A DNA stretch of 64,000 bases. It comes from JAKQDH01 sp029558835. GTDB lineage: Bacteria; Planctomycetota; Phycisphaerae; UBA1845. The DNA lies in assembly GCA_035356615.1 (NCBI GenBank), contig DAOQSN010000010.1, positions 68,091 to 132,090 on the forward strand, in the 5' to 3' direction. Shown in pieces: positions 25,219 through 34,021 of the stretch. The position numbers and the translations under genes were made by a program. Under the pieces are notes generated by a model. That model was not told the DNA's origin. It worked only from the letters and a program-made list of their open reading frames with translations, and made no database searches. The first letter of the stretch is position 1. Each line of letters starts with the position of its first letter.

Positions 25219-26376
25219 TCAGTACGTCAGGCCCTTCCGACGGAACGCCGCGGAGAGGTCCACGCGGGCAAGCAACGCCGCGATGCGCCGGCCGGCCCGC
25301 CCATCGCCGTAGGGACAGCGTCCCGTCTTTCTCGGACGCGAACGCAGCGCACGCGCGAGGGCGCGCTGGATCGAGGCGTAGGACTCTTCGGCGTCCAGAA
25401 TGCCCGGGCCGGCTCGCTCGCGCCCGCGTTGTCGTGGTCCGATATTCACGACGGGTACGCCGGCGACCGGCGCTTCCAGCAACCCGCTCGATGAGTTCCC
25501 GACCAACACGTCCACCTCCAGCAGCTTCCGCAGGTAGGTCTCCCGCGGCAGGGACCGCCAAACGTTGACTTCGTGGCCTCGGCTCCGGGTGCAATGCGCC
25601 TCGAGGGCCTGGAGGATGCCGGTGTGCCCGCGATCCGTGTTGGGGTAGATGATCGCGCGCTGCAGGCCCGCGTCCGCGACGGCGCGGAGGATCATGTTCA
25701 TCACGCGTCGTTCATGGGCGGGCGATCGTCCGCAGGCGTGTTGGACGATCAACGCTTCGCCAGTGCGGGTGCGGGTGCCGGAGCGTACGCGCCCCAGTTG
25801 GAGGAGGTCATCGAGGCCCGGCGCGCCGACGAGGTGCACCCGCCGGGCTTCCTCGCCCAGGCGGAGCACACGGCGGTGGGAGGTTCGCGTTGCCGTAAGA
25901 TGCAGATGAGCGAGCTTGGTGATGGCGTGGCGGACGGGGTCGTCGAAGTCGCCGGGGGCGATGTCGCCGCCGTGGATGTGGGCGAGCAGACGGTCGGTGG
26001 TGACGGCCGCCAGGGCGCCGGCGAGCGCCTCGATGCGGTCCCCGAGCACCAGGACGATGTCGGTGCGGGCGCGGTCGAGAAAGCGGGTGATGCCGGCAAT
26101 GCCGCGGCTCAGGCCCAGGGCCTGGTCGGTGGCGGCGTCGCTGCCCTTCTGCATGGGCACTCGGGCGGCGATACGCCGCCCGTCGCGGACGATGTCACCT
26201 ACCGTGTGGCCGAACTTGCCCAGCAGGTGCATGCCGGTGACGACGAGCTGGAGTTGCAGTCGCGGGTGGTGGTCGATGGCGTCGAGCGTCGAGCGCAGCA
26301 GGCCGTATTCCGCGCGGGTGCCGGTGATGACGGCCACCCGGCGCCGGCGTTGTCGAGTTGACGCCGGTGGGGTCAT
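25219..26376 (-). CDS. neuC: UDP-N-acetylglucosamine 2-epimerase (hydrolysing)
   Basis: A 385-residue enzyme that releases UDP from UDP-GlcNAc (or a related sugar) to give the ManNAc-type precursor of sialic acids. The family motifs VITGTRAEYGLLRSTL, GDRIEALAGAL, HIHGGDIAPGDFDD, VHLVGAPGLDDL, IYPNTDRG and VGNSSSGLLEAP are all present. Its ATG overlaps the stop of the NeuA-NeuB gene by four bases (ATGA), so translation is probably coupled. With its neighbour it supplies all three activities needed to make a CMP-activated nonulosonic acid. Whether the product is neuraminic or a legionaminic-type acid cannot be decided. Confidence 0.92.
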   Translation of the reverse strand: MTPPASTRQRRRRVAVITGTRAEYGLLRSTLDAIDHHPRLQLQLVVTGMHLLGKFGHTVGDIVRDGRRIAARVPMQKGSDAATDQALGLSRGIAGITRFLDRARTDIVLVLGDRIEALAGALAAVTTDRLLAHIHGGDIAPGDFDDPVRHAITKLAHLHLTATRTSHRRVLRLGEEARRVHLVGAPGLDDLLQLGRVRSGTRTRTGEALIVQHACGRSPAHERRVMNMILRAVADAGLQRAIIYPNTDRGHTGILQALEAHCTRSRGHEVNVWRSLPRETYLRKLLEVDVLVGNSSSGLLEAPVAGVPVVNIGPRQRGRERAGPGILDAEESYASIQRALARALRSRPRKTGRCPYGDGRAGRRIAALLARVDLSAAFRRKGLTY

Positions 26377-28163
26377 TGCAGCATGTCCCAGGTGAGGAGG
26401 GTGTCGGGCGGAATATCACGGACGGCCGAGCGACCGACGACGTACGGCATCCGGTCCGGTGGAATACCCGTGCCGGGGCGCTTGAGCGTGAGCATTTCGG
26501 CGCTGATGGTCGTGCCGGCGGCGATGCGGGCGTGGGAAACGATGCTGCGGCGGGCGCTCGCACGCACGTCGGCTTCCAGGGCCGTCATGCCGAGGGCGCC
26601 CGTCCCCACGGCGGTCTGTGCGTCGCGCGCGCGGCGGACGTACTCGGCAAGCTCAGTGGGTTTCAGTGACAAAGCATGGTCCGGACCGCTGGCGCCGCGG
26701 TCGAGCGTGAAGTGCTTCTCCAGGATGCACGCTCCGGCCGCCACCGCCCAGCCGCCCGTGTGCACCGACGTGGTGTGGTCGCTGAAGCCGCACGGCGCCC
26801 GAAACCGGCGGGTCAGTTCGGCGATCGCGCCGAGGTTGGCCGACTCCAGCGGCGTCGGATAGCAGCTTACGCAGTGCAGCAGGATAAGCCGATCGCCGAG
26901 GCCGGTGGCCAGCAGACGACCCACGTGCCGTTCGATCTCCTCGGCCGTCGCGGCCCCGGTGGAGAGAATGATCGGCAGCGAAGTTCTGCCGGCGGCGTCC
27001 AGCAGCGGATGGTTGTCGAGGTCCGTGGAGGCGATCTTCAGGGCGGCCACCCCCAGCGCCCCAGCCTGTTCGACGGCCGCCGGTGAGAACGGCGTCACGA
27101 TCAGCGGCAGACTACGCTCGGTGCAGCGGGCCCGGATGGCCGTCAACGTCTGCCCATCCAGTTCGAGCGGCGTGAGCAGGTCCCGTTGACGCGCCGTGCC
27201 ACAGGTCTGGCACTGATACGCGGCGGTGCCGGCGGCGGCCGTGACCAAGTCCGTAGTACGGAAGAGCTGGAACTTGACGGCGTCCGCGCCGGCCTCGACG
27301 GCCGCGTCGATGAGCGCGAGGGCCTTCTCCCGCGACCCGTCGTGATTGACCCCCGCCTCGGCCACGATGAACACGGGCAGGCCGGGGCCGACGTCGCGTT
27401 GGCTGATGCGCACGGTGCCCACGGGCGGCGGAGCCGGGCGGTACGCCGCCGCCGCGTCCCCCGCACGAAACCGCAGGATCGCCTCCGCCAGCGCCAGGTC
27501 GAGGGGCCCGTCGATGTCCACCGCGTCTTCGCAAGCCTGGATGAGCGCTCGGCGGTCGGCGCCGAGGAACGCCTGGTGATCGTCCGGTCGTTCGAGGGCT
27601 GCGAACAGCGCGCGGCGGGTGACGGCGCAGACCGCGCCGTCGTGGTAGTACAGCGGTTCGAGGTCTTGGCGGCGGTAGATGCTGTTGGGGCGGAATTGCC
27701 GCAGGCGGTCGCCATCCAGACGGTGCACCCAGTCCGGGTGCTGCTTGGTGACGGGGGCAACGCTGCGGACAGAATCAGCGCCGGTGCGATGCAGGTGCTC
27801 CAAGGCGCGATCAATGAGGTCCGGCGCGCGGACCGGGATGTTGCCGTAGAGTAGAACCACCACGTCGACGCGCGTGCCGCGGGCATGTTCCCAGCATTCG
27901 ACCGCGTGCCGGGCGGCCGCGTCGACCGTCGCGGTGTCGGTGGCCAGCTCCGGCGGGCGCTCGATGACCTCGATACCGACCTGCCGGGCCAGCGCCTGCG
28001 CCGGCCGCGAGTCGGTCGTGAACACGACGTCGGTCAGCAGGCGGCTTTCCCGGGCGTGATCGAACGTGTAGGCAATCACGGGCCGGCCGAGCAGAGCGCG
28101 CATGCACTTGTCGGGCAGGCCTTTGCTGCCGGCGCGGGCGATGATGATCCCCAGGGCGATCAT
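26373..28163 (-). CDS. Fused CMP-sialic acid synthetase / sialic acid synthase (NeuA-NeuB)
   Basis: A 596-residue bifunctional enzyme. Residues 1-235 are a cytidylyltransferase (IIIARAGSKGLPDKC, then ATVDAAARHAVECW and YGNIPVRAPDLID), which activates the sugar with CTP. Residues ~255-525 are a NeuB-type TIM barrel (FIVAEAGVNHDGSREKA, DAVKFQLF, KIASTDLDNHPLL, LHCVSCYPTP, GFSDHT, EKHFTLDR) that condenses the ManNAc-like sugar with phosphoenolpyruvate. The tail (~535-596) is an antifreeze-like SAF domain. The two activities are usually on separate proteins; here the last step precedes the earlier one on the polypeptide. The RBS is weak. It overlaps neuC by four bases. Confidence 0.93.
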   Translation of the reverse strand: MIALGIIIARAGSKGLPDKCMRALLGRPVIAYTFDHARESRLLTDVVFTTDSRPAQALARQVGIEVIERPPELATDTATVDAAARHAVECWEHARGTRVDVVVLLYGNIPVRAPDLIDRALEHLHRTGADSVRSVAPVTKQHPDWVHRLDGDRLRQFRPNSIYRRQDLEPLYYHDGAVCAVTRRALFAALERPDDHQAFLGADRRALIQACEDAVDIDGPLDLALAEAILRFRAGDAAAAYRPAPPPVGTVRISQRDVGPGLPVFIVAEAGVNHDGSREKALALIDAAVEAGADAVKFQLFRTTDLVTAAAGTAAYQCQTCGTARQRDLLTPLELDGQTLTAIRARCTERSLPLIVTPFSPAAVEQAGALGVAALKIASTDLDNHPLLDAAGRTSLPIILSTGAATAEEIERHVGRLLATGLGDRLILLHCVSCYPTPLESANLGAIAELTRRFRAPCGFSDHTTSVHTGGWAVAAGACILEKHFTLDRGASGPDHALSLKPTELAEYVRRARDAQTAVGTGALGMTALEADVRASARRSIVSHARIAAGTTISAEMLTLKRPGTGIPPDRMPYVVGRSAVRDIPPDTLLTWDMLQ

Positions 28164-28570
28164 GGCTGCTTACGTTATCGGTCATGCGGGAGCGGTGGCT
28201 TCAAGGCGGACGGGCGTGGCGGCGGTTGACGGCTGTGGCGTCCGCGCGCTGCGGGGAATACGGCGGGAGGGCGAACGGCGGAGCGGGGGCGGAGCAGGTG
28301 TGAGCCCTGTGCGCCGGTGCCGGGCCCGGGTACGATCTGCGGCCGGCAGGGAACGGCGGGGCGCCGGCCCCGGCCTGAACAGGACTGAGCGGCAGGGAAA
28401 TCGAGGGTGGCATGCCCAAGCCGAAGGCGCCGGCATGCCGTTGCAGCACGCTATTGCAGATGGGACCGTCGGACACGTGACCAGGCATGGCGGCGCTGCG
28501 CTTGGCCAGGGCACCCCACACCGTCCGTAGGTTTCCCTGTTAGGTGGGCCCACGTGGCAGGATCGCGTGC
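28164..28570. other. Divergent intergenic region with an R1 repeat
   Basis: Between the NeuA-NeuB gene (-) and the membrane protein gene (+). The right half is repeat R1 (28406-28516). The left part shows no gene and no clear promoter. Confidence 0.45.
28406..28516 (-). repeat. Palindromic dispersed repeat R1, full copy, inverted
   Basis: Starts GGTGGCATGCCCAAGC and ends with the inverted counterpart GCGCTTGGCCAGGGCACC. Inverted relative to the copies at 47558 and 51563. Confidence 0.75.
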
Positions 28571-29824
28571 ATGACGCCGAAGGCCAACAGACGCTTGTGG
28601 AACGTCGTGCGCATCGGGCTCTGCGTCGCGGCGCTGGCGTTTGTCATTCAGGGGGTGACTCTGGAGGACCGGGTGACGCTGCAGTCCGGGGAGGTGCTCA
28701 GCGGCGCCGTGCGGGAGCGGACGGACGCCGGGGTGTACGAGGTCACGGTCGCTGACGGCAGTGTCCGCGCGGTGCGGGAGGAGGACGTTGCCGTTGACGA
28801 GCAGGGGCTGCCGCGGATTGCGTTTGGGTTCAAGAGCGCCTGGCGCCAGAGCCACCGGGGCCTGCTGGTTCTGTGCGTGGTGATCTTCCTGCCGGTGGTG
28901 TTCCTCCTGGGCTTCCGCCTGCGCTTGCTGCTGGCGGCCCAGAACATCCCGCTGGGTCTGTTCGCGGCGATCAAGCTGTCGTTCGCGGGCAACTTCCTCA
29001 ACTTTGCTGCCCCGCTGGGCTCCAATGCCGGCGACGTGTTCAAGGCGTACTTCGTGTCGCTGCACACGGCCCGGCGGACGGAGGCGGCCACCACGGTCTT
29101 CCTGGACCGCGCCATCGGACTGGGTACGCTGCTGCTGGTTGTCGCGGCCCTGACGACGTTCGCGCCGCGGGGCAGCAGCCTGGCCGTGCTGAAGCCGTAT
29201 CTCCTGACGCTCATTACGCTGGGCGGAGCGGCAATCGTGGCCTACCTTTCTCCGGGCGTGCGCCGCTGGGCGGTCCCGCGCAAGCTGCTGGCGCGCCTGC
29301 CGGGCTACGAGCACTTGCGTCGCATCGACTCCACCGCGCGCGAACTGGCGAAGCGCCCGGGCATCGTGTTGGGGGCCGTCGGGTACACGCTCATGCTGCA
29401 GGTGATCGCGATGGGCGCCTACATCGTGGTGGCCAAGGCACTGGGGCTGCGCGTGGAACTGCGCCACGTGCCGGAGTACTACGCCTACTTCGCCACCGGG
29501 GCGGTTGTGCAGGCGTTACCGGGACCGCCGCAAGGGCTGGGCACGGTCGAGCTGGCGTATCGCGTACTCTTCGGTCCGTTCGGTAGCGCGTCGCAGATCG
29601 TGTGTATGGCCTTGGGGATCCGTCTGATGACGCTGCTGTGCGCGTTGCCCGGCGCATTCGTGGTGCTCACCGGCGGGTACCGACCGCGGCCGGCGCCGGC
29701 GACCGAGATGTCCCCGCCGCCGGAGCCTTCGGGCACGCCCATGCCCGAACTCGCGTGTGAAGCGTCGATGCCCCCGTCCCCCGGCCCAGCCGTTTCGCCG
29801 GCGCCCGCGCGCGAGCTGCGCTGA
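28571..29824 (+). CDS. Flippase-like / lysylphosphatidylglycerol synthase TM-region protein
   Basis: A 417-residue polytopic inner-membrane protein of the UPF0104/LPG-synthase TM family. After a first membrane helix (residues ~12-28) there is an extramembrane beta-rich insert of about 45 residues (VTLQSGEVLSGAV to VREEDVAVDEQG), then seven or so helices with the family signatures LSFAGNFLNFAAPLGSNAGDV and a PGPPQGLGTVELAY segment. Relatives move or modify lipids, but the aminoacyl-transferase domain of true MprF is missing. The start ATG 28571 has AGGA upstream. The C-terminal ~50 residues are Pro-rich and probably cytoplasmic. Substrate unknown. Confidence 0.85.
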   Translation: MTPKANRRLWNVVRIGLCVAALAFVIQGVTLEDRVTLQSGEVLSGAVRERTDAGVYEVTVADGSVRAVREEDVAVDEQGLPRIAFGFKSAWRQSHRGLLVLCVVIFLPVVFLLGFRLRLLLAAQNIPLGLFAAIKLSFAGNFLNFAAPLGSNAGDVFKAYFVSLHTARRTEAATTVFLDRAIGLGTLLLVVAALTTFAPRGSSLAVLKPYLLTLITLGGAAIVAYLSPGVRRWAVPRKLLARLPGYEHLRRIDSTARELAKRPGIVLGAVGYTLMLQVIAMGAYIVVAKALGLRVELRHVPEYYAYFATGAVVQALPGPPQGLGTVELAYRVLFGPFGSASQIVCMALGIRLMTLLCALPGAFVVLTGGYRPRPAPATEMSPPPEPSGTPMPELACEASMPPSPGPAVSPAPARELR

Positions 29825-30121
29825 GGCTGCCGCTTGAACAACCGCCTCTACGCCGCGTCTTTGCCGCATACGCGTTCACGCCCGGTAACGTTGACCCGGT
29901 CTCGTCGGTGACGCCCCGCGCGGATGCCGGATTCGCCCAAAGTGTCCCGTGCCGTCTGACGTCCAGGTCGCGCGCCCCACGCGTTGTGCCGTCACGTGCC
30001 GCGCATTATCGGGAGCGGGGTGCGGGGTTAAGTCCCGCGGCCGCACGTCCGAAATGCCCTGCGGGTGCGCGCGGGCACGGGAGCCTGCGCCGGCCGCCTG
30101 ACGTGGAGGAACCGGCGGAGC
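29825..30121. other. Intergenic stretch, nothing recognised
   Basis: Nearly 300 bp of high-GC DNA before the first PilZ-type gene; no gene, repeat or convincing promoter seen. Confidence 0.35.
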
Positions 30122-30880
30122 TTGAGTCCAGCCACGGCCATTGAGGGTACGGATGCCTTGATCCGCCTGGCGTGCGCGCGGGACGCCGCGGTCGAGCTGC
30201 GCTACGAACGCGCCGATGGCACCTGCGTCCGCGGGCGTACGCGCCTGCTGGAGGAGACGCCCGAGTGGATCCTGGCCGATGCGCCCAGCTATGAACGCCA
30301 GGACGTGCGCATCCCCGCCCATCGTCCGGTATCGGTATTCCTGATGCTTAACGGGAAGCGGTATGAGTTCGCGACGATCATAGAGGATGACGCCGTCAAG
30401 ATCAGGCTCAACGCGGAGCAGCAGGTCCGGGGGCTGCAACTGCGTCGCCCGGCGATGATCCTGGAATCGCAACGCCGGGCCCACTTTCGGGTGTCGCTGG
30501 CCGCCTCGGACCCCATCGGGGTGACGGTGGCTGCCTGTCACCCGCGCTTCCGTGACGCCTGCGCCATCGATGTGCAGCCGGCCCACGGGCGGCTGTTGAA
30601 TATCTCCGCGGGTGGGGTGGCCCTGTTGCTTTCCACGCGGGAACTCCGTCGCGTGAGGGTAAACGACTGCTTCTACCTGGGCTTCGGACTGCCGGAGGTG
30701 GAGGGTGAGTTCAACATGCTCGCCACGGTGCGGCATGCCGTCAGTGTGCCGAGCAGCGAGTCAGTGCGCGTGGGCACGGCCTTCCTGCCGTGGAGCGGCA
30801 TCGACTTGCGGGCGGATTTGCGCCGGATCGTCGGGTTCATCGCGGACTGTGAGCGACGCTCGTTACGCCGCCGGAAATGA
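30122..30880 (+). CDS. YcgR-like protein with PilZ domain
   Basis: A 252-residue cytoplasmic protein. Residues ~15-110 have the small beta-barrel character of a YcgR-type N-terminal domain. The C-terminal PilZ domain begins with the c-di-GMP-binding RxxxR in QRRAHFRVSL and has the second motif as NISAGG (Asn for the usual Asp). PilZ domains bind cyclic di-GMP and then act on a partner. I chose the TTG at 30122 because GGAGGA lies 11 bases upstream, whereas the upstream GTG at 30065 has no site and a low-complexity N-terminus. First of three PilZ-type genes on the same strand. Confidence 0.78.
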   Translation: MSPATAIEGTDALIRLACARDAAVELRYERADGTCVRGRTRLLEETPEWILADAPSYERQDVRIPAHRPVSVFLMLNGKRYEFATIIEDDAVKIRLNAEQQVRGLQLRRPAMILESQRRAHFRVSLAASDPIGVTVAACHPRFRDACAIDVQPAHGRLLNISAGGVALLLSTRELRRVRVNDCFYLGFGLPEVEGEFNMLATVRHAVSVPSSESVRVGTAFLPWSGIDLRADLRRIVGFIADCERRSLRRRK

Positions 30881-30922
30881 GCCGGCGGTTGCGTCCGGCC
30901 GGCTGCGATAAGGTGAGTAGCC

Positions 30923-31633
30923 ATGATTTCTACCCCGTTAACGCCCGTGGCTTGGCTCGGTGAGCTGGAGAGCGAAACCGCAGCCGCCGTGCTCGCCCGC
31001 GCCCTCGAGACGCGGGTCATCCTCCGGCTGCGTCCGGACGAGGGCGAACGCCAGCGCGAGGTGCCCGCTCGTCTGGTCGGCGGTAACGACGACACGCTCA
31101 CCGTCGAGTTGCCGCCGGGTAACCTGGTATTCGCAGGCGTGCCCGAGTCGGCCAGCATCGAGGCACGTTTCTCCGTCGACTCCCGTTACTACATGTTCAC
31201 GACGCGGCGTCATGAACTTACCGCGACTCCGACCGCCGGCCTATTGCTGCTCGAACGCCCGCGCACGCTGGCGCTGGTGGAACGCCGCCGCAGTCCGCGG
31301 CGACGCTGGCGCCCCGGCGCCCAGGTCACGCTGCTCGCCGCCGAGGGTGAACCCCGGCACCTGGACACGGCCGAGATGCTCAACCTCAGCCTGCACGGGC
31401 TGTCGTGCCGGCTGCCGGGTATCGATGCAGAGTGGGCCACCGTCGGTCAGCGCCTGAGGGTACGCTTCTGTCCGGGCAAGGGCGGCCCCCTGCTGGAACT
31501 GCCCGTGCGGCTGTGCAACGTGACGCCCGACATGTCCTTGACCCGCACCCTTATCGGGGTCGAGTTCGTGGAAGGCGCGGCCTGGGAGGCGGCGCAGCCC
31601 GCCTTGACTGCGGCCTTGGCCGGACAGCCCTGA
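30923..31633 (+). CDS. Degenerate PilZ-type protein
   Basis: A 236-residue protein with the same two-domain plan as its neighbours: a beta-rich N-terminal half (to ~115) and a PilZ-like half starting ERRRSPRRRWRPG with the second motif reduced to NLSLHG. The RxxxR arginines are present but the DxSxxG signature has lost its Asp and one Gly, so c-di-GMP binding is uncertain. AAGGTGA precedes the ATG. It lies 42 bp after the previous gene and is probably in the same transcript. Confidence 0.72.
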   Translation: MISTPLTPVAWLGELESETAAAVLARALETRVILRLRPDEGERQREVPARLVGGNDDTLTVELPPGNLVFAGVPESASIEARFSVDSRYYMFTTRRHELTATPTAGLLLLERPRTLALVERRRSPRRRWRPGAQVTLLAAEGEPRHLDTAEMLNLSLHGLSCRLPGIDAEWATVGQRLRVRFCPGKGGPLLELPVRLCNVTPDMSLTRTLIGVEFVEGAAWEAAQPALTAALAGQP

Positions 31634-31762
31634 CGGTCTGTTGCAGCAGTAGCGTCGGCCCCCCGCGGCCGACGCCGGAGGTAATGGACGCTTCGGCTTT
31701 CGAGGTTTCCGCCGCCGCCGGATTCTGCCACCGGCTGGCAACGTAGGAAGAGGGTGAGCACC

Positions 31763-32530
31763 ATGTCCGAATCGCACGTGCTGAAGGGACCCCAACGTGA
31801 CCGCATGCTTGCCGCCGCGGTCGAACGGTTCACGCCGATTACGCTAACTCATCGGAGCGACGTGGGCTGGGTGAGTTACACGTCCCAGTTTCTCGGCGTC
31901 CGAGCTCCGGGCAAGACCATCAACATCGGCGCTCCTGTCCCCCGTCGCACCTACCTCGGCGTCGGCCTGCCGCTGGGAGAGACGTTGGGTGTGGCCTTCC
32001 GCGCCGGACACAAAAAGTGTCTTTTCTGCGGTCGACTCGGGGGACCCAGCCCCAGCCAGGCCGACGCCGCGTTCACGCTCTCCTGGCCGGACGCTCTTCA
32101 ACAGGTGCGACGCCGCTCCTATGAGCGCGCCGCGCCGCCCCCGGGGCTGGTGATCCCCGTGCGCTTCTGGGTGGTCACGCACTCCCTCGGCAAGCCTCCT
32201 GCGGAGCAGGGGGTGCGCTACGGGGAGTTGGAAGACCTCTCCGCCGGCGGCATGCGCGTCCTCATCGCCGACTTGGCGGGCATCGACGATAAGTCAACCT
32301 ACCGCTGTGTCTTCGCTCCCAAGCCGCACGCCGCTCCCATCGTGGCGGAGGCTGTAGTACGCCACCGCGAGGCGGCCGCCGGCGGACGCACCTCGCTGGG
32401 GCTCGCCTTCGTGGGCCTGGAAGCGACCGAGGAAGGTCGGGCCGCGCTGGCCGACTTGGTTCGCGTGGTCGCCCAGTTCCAACGGCTCGAGGGCACCTCC
32501 CGTCCGCACACGGCGCGAGCAAAGGCCTGA
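31763..32530 (+). CDS. PilZ domain protein
   Basis: A 255-residue protein, third of the PilZ-type set. Residues ~15-115 form an N-terminal domain that contains a CLFCG pair of cysteines not seen in its neighbours. The PilZ part has RRRSYERAAPP and LEDLSAGGMRVLI, which keeps both binding motifs (RxxxR and DxSxGG). I chose ATG 31763 because GAGGGTGA lies just upstream, rather than the GTG nine bases earlier. It probably binds c-di-GMP; the target is unknown. Confidence 0.82.
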   Translation: MSESHVLKGPQRDRMLAAAVERFTPITLTHRSDVGWVSYTSQFLGVRAPGKTINIGAPVPRRTYLGVGLPLGETLGVAFRAGHKKCLFCGRLGGPSPSQADAAFTLSWPDALQQVRRRSYERAAPPPGLVIPVRFWVVTHSLGKPPAEQGVRYGELEDLSAGGMRVLIADLAGIDDKSTYRCVFAPKPHAAPIVAEAVVRHREAAAGGRTSLGLAFVGLEATEEGRAALADLVRVVAQFQRLEGTSRPHTARAKA

Positions 32531-32543
32531 GCAGCGCCGCCGT

Positions 32544-32592
32544 CGAGCCGCGGACTCGCTCACCTTGACGCCGAGTCTCAAGGGCAGCCCGC
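32544..32592 (+). repeat. Short dispersed repeat R4, copy B
   Basis: GAGCCGCGGACTCGCTCACC followed by CTTGACGCCGAGTCTCAAG; the hairpin of copy A (2562-2610) is imperfect here. Located 14 bp after the third PilZ-type gene. Confidence 0.55.
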
Positions 32593-32647
32593 GCGCTCCT
32601 GCGATACCCCGATTGACGCACGATTGCGGGCCTGGTAACTCCTGACG

Positions 32648-33253
32648 CTACCCCCCGCGCTGGGAACGCCCTCTGTCGATCCGGGCCGGACGCTCCAGTC
32701 GGTCCAACACCGCGCTCCACAGCCGCACCCACCGCTCAGCGCCCACCCGTTCCCGGCTCGCCGCTTCGCGGACGGCCGCCAGCACCTGTTCCTCGGTTGT
32801 GCGCAGGTGGAGCGCTAAGTCGTCGCCCGCACGCTCGTCGCCCTCGACGGCCTGGCGAAGATGTCGCACCGTGACACGCTGGATCCGCCGGAGACGCTCG
32901 CGCAGCAACGGTCCATCGTCCCACGCGATGAGGTTCGCCTCGGCCAGATCGAGCGCGCGAACGGCCTCGCACCATTCGGCACGGGTACGCTGTGCCTCCG
33001 CGCACCGCAGGGACGAGAAGCGCGAGTCGCGCGGCTCGGCCGCCAGCGTCCGAAAGGCCGTCACGAATGAACCGGCCGCCCGGCTGACTCGGTAGTGCGC
33101 GGCGAGCCACCTCGCGTAGCCGTCCAGCAGCCGCTCGCGCCGAGCGCCCCGTCGCAGGTGCGCGCCGGTGAGTAGCAGGATGGTCGTGGCGCCCAGCAGG
33201 CCGCCCAGCAGGCCGGCCGTCAGTGCCAGTCCAGCTACCTCCGCGCCCGACAT
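32648..33253 (-). CDS. Membrane-anchored helical protein of unknown function
   Basis: A 201-residue protein from the ATG at 33253 (GGAGAGG upstream); a longer frame upstream has no ribosome-binding site. One transmembrane segment lies near the N-terminus (residues ~8-30, VAGLALTAGLLGGLLGATTI), followed by a long, charged, alpha-helical cytoplasmic part rich in Arg/Glu. No family recognised. It converges on the PilZ-type gene set and is transcribed alone. Confidence 0.6.
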   Translation of the reverse strand: MSGAEVAGLALTAGLLGGLLGATTILLLTGAHLRRGARRERLLDGYARWLAAHYRVSRAAGSFVTAFRTLAAEPRDSRFSSLRCAEAQRTRAEWCEAVRALDLAEANLIAWDDGPLLRERLRRIQRVTVRHLRQAVEGDERAGDDLALHLRTTEEQVLAAVREAASRERVGAERWVRLWSAVLDRLERPARIDRGRSQRGG

Positions 33254-34021
33254 ATCCGCCTCTCCCGCTCCGCTGCCAATCGCGCCATTCAAGCCACCGG
33301 CGCCCTTCAGTATACGCGGATTGACCGGGCTTACCGATGGAATCTCCACACGGGTCCGAAACGGCTCGCCCCTCCGCTGACCCCCGGGGCTGGCGCCCAC
33401 GGTCTGCCCCTCGTGGGGCGGACGCGAACGCCGCGTCCCGCCCAGGGACGGTCACCTCGGGCCTGCGCGACTCACCCGTATGGCGGTGGACAGTTGCCCG
33501 GTGCACCCGGGTCGATAAGTCCGTCGATTGCTCCGCAGCCACGGCCTTTGCATTCCTCCGCGGCTGGGTGCGGGCGTATGGAGTCGTACTGATCCGTTGC
33601 ATGCAGCGACAGGCGGTGTAAACGTCTCATATTCGCTATTTTATCTTCATAGCCACATCCCCACTTGACGTCTGCCCATCTTAACACGTAGGATGGTCAG
33701 CGTTGCCGCTTGCTCGGACGCGGATTGATGTCGGCGGAGCAGTGACGAGGTGGCTTCGGAGTCACGCACAAGCCTCCGCGTGCTGCCGACCTGACCGACA
33801 CACCCGGCTTCCGGCAGGCGGGCGGAGGAATCCGCCGGTCATCTTCGGTTGTGACTGCATTACAGGGGCTTGCGGCACGAGTTGCCCGTGGTGACGCGAG
33901 CTGCGGGGTTCGGCGTTTGCGGGCGGGCCCACGGAGTTGTACGTAGTCGAGCAGTGGGGAGAGCGAGCGGAGTTTGGTCTGACACAAGTCTTAACGGTGT
34001 CGCATGGAGGAGGGGTTTGGA
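33254..34021. other. Intergenic region with promoter and ~320-base leader
   Basis: Contains an AT-rich patch (33620-33665), a promoter (33665-33694) and a leader with the octamer TCACGCAC (33762-33769) that recurs in two later leaders. No gene is supported. Confidence 0.5.
33665..33694 (+). promoter_or_regulatory. Promoter P0 of the first cohesin-like gene
   Basis: TTGACG, 18-bp spacer, TAGGAT. TCACGCAC follows 68 bp after the -10 box. Confidence 0.55.
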
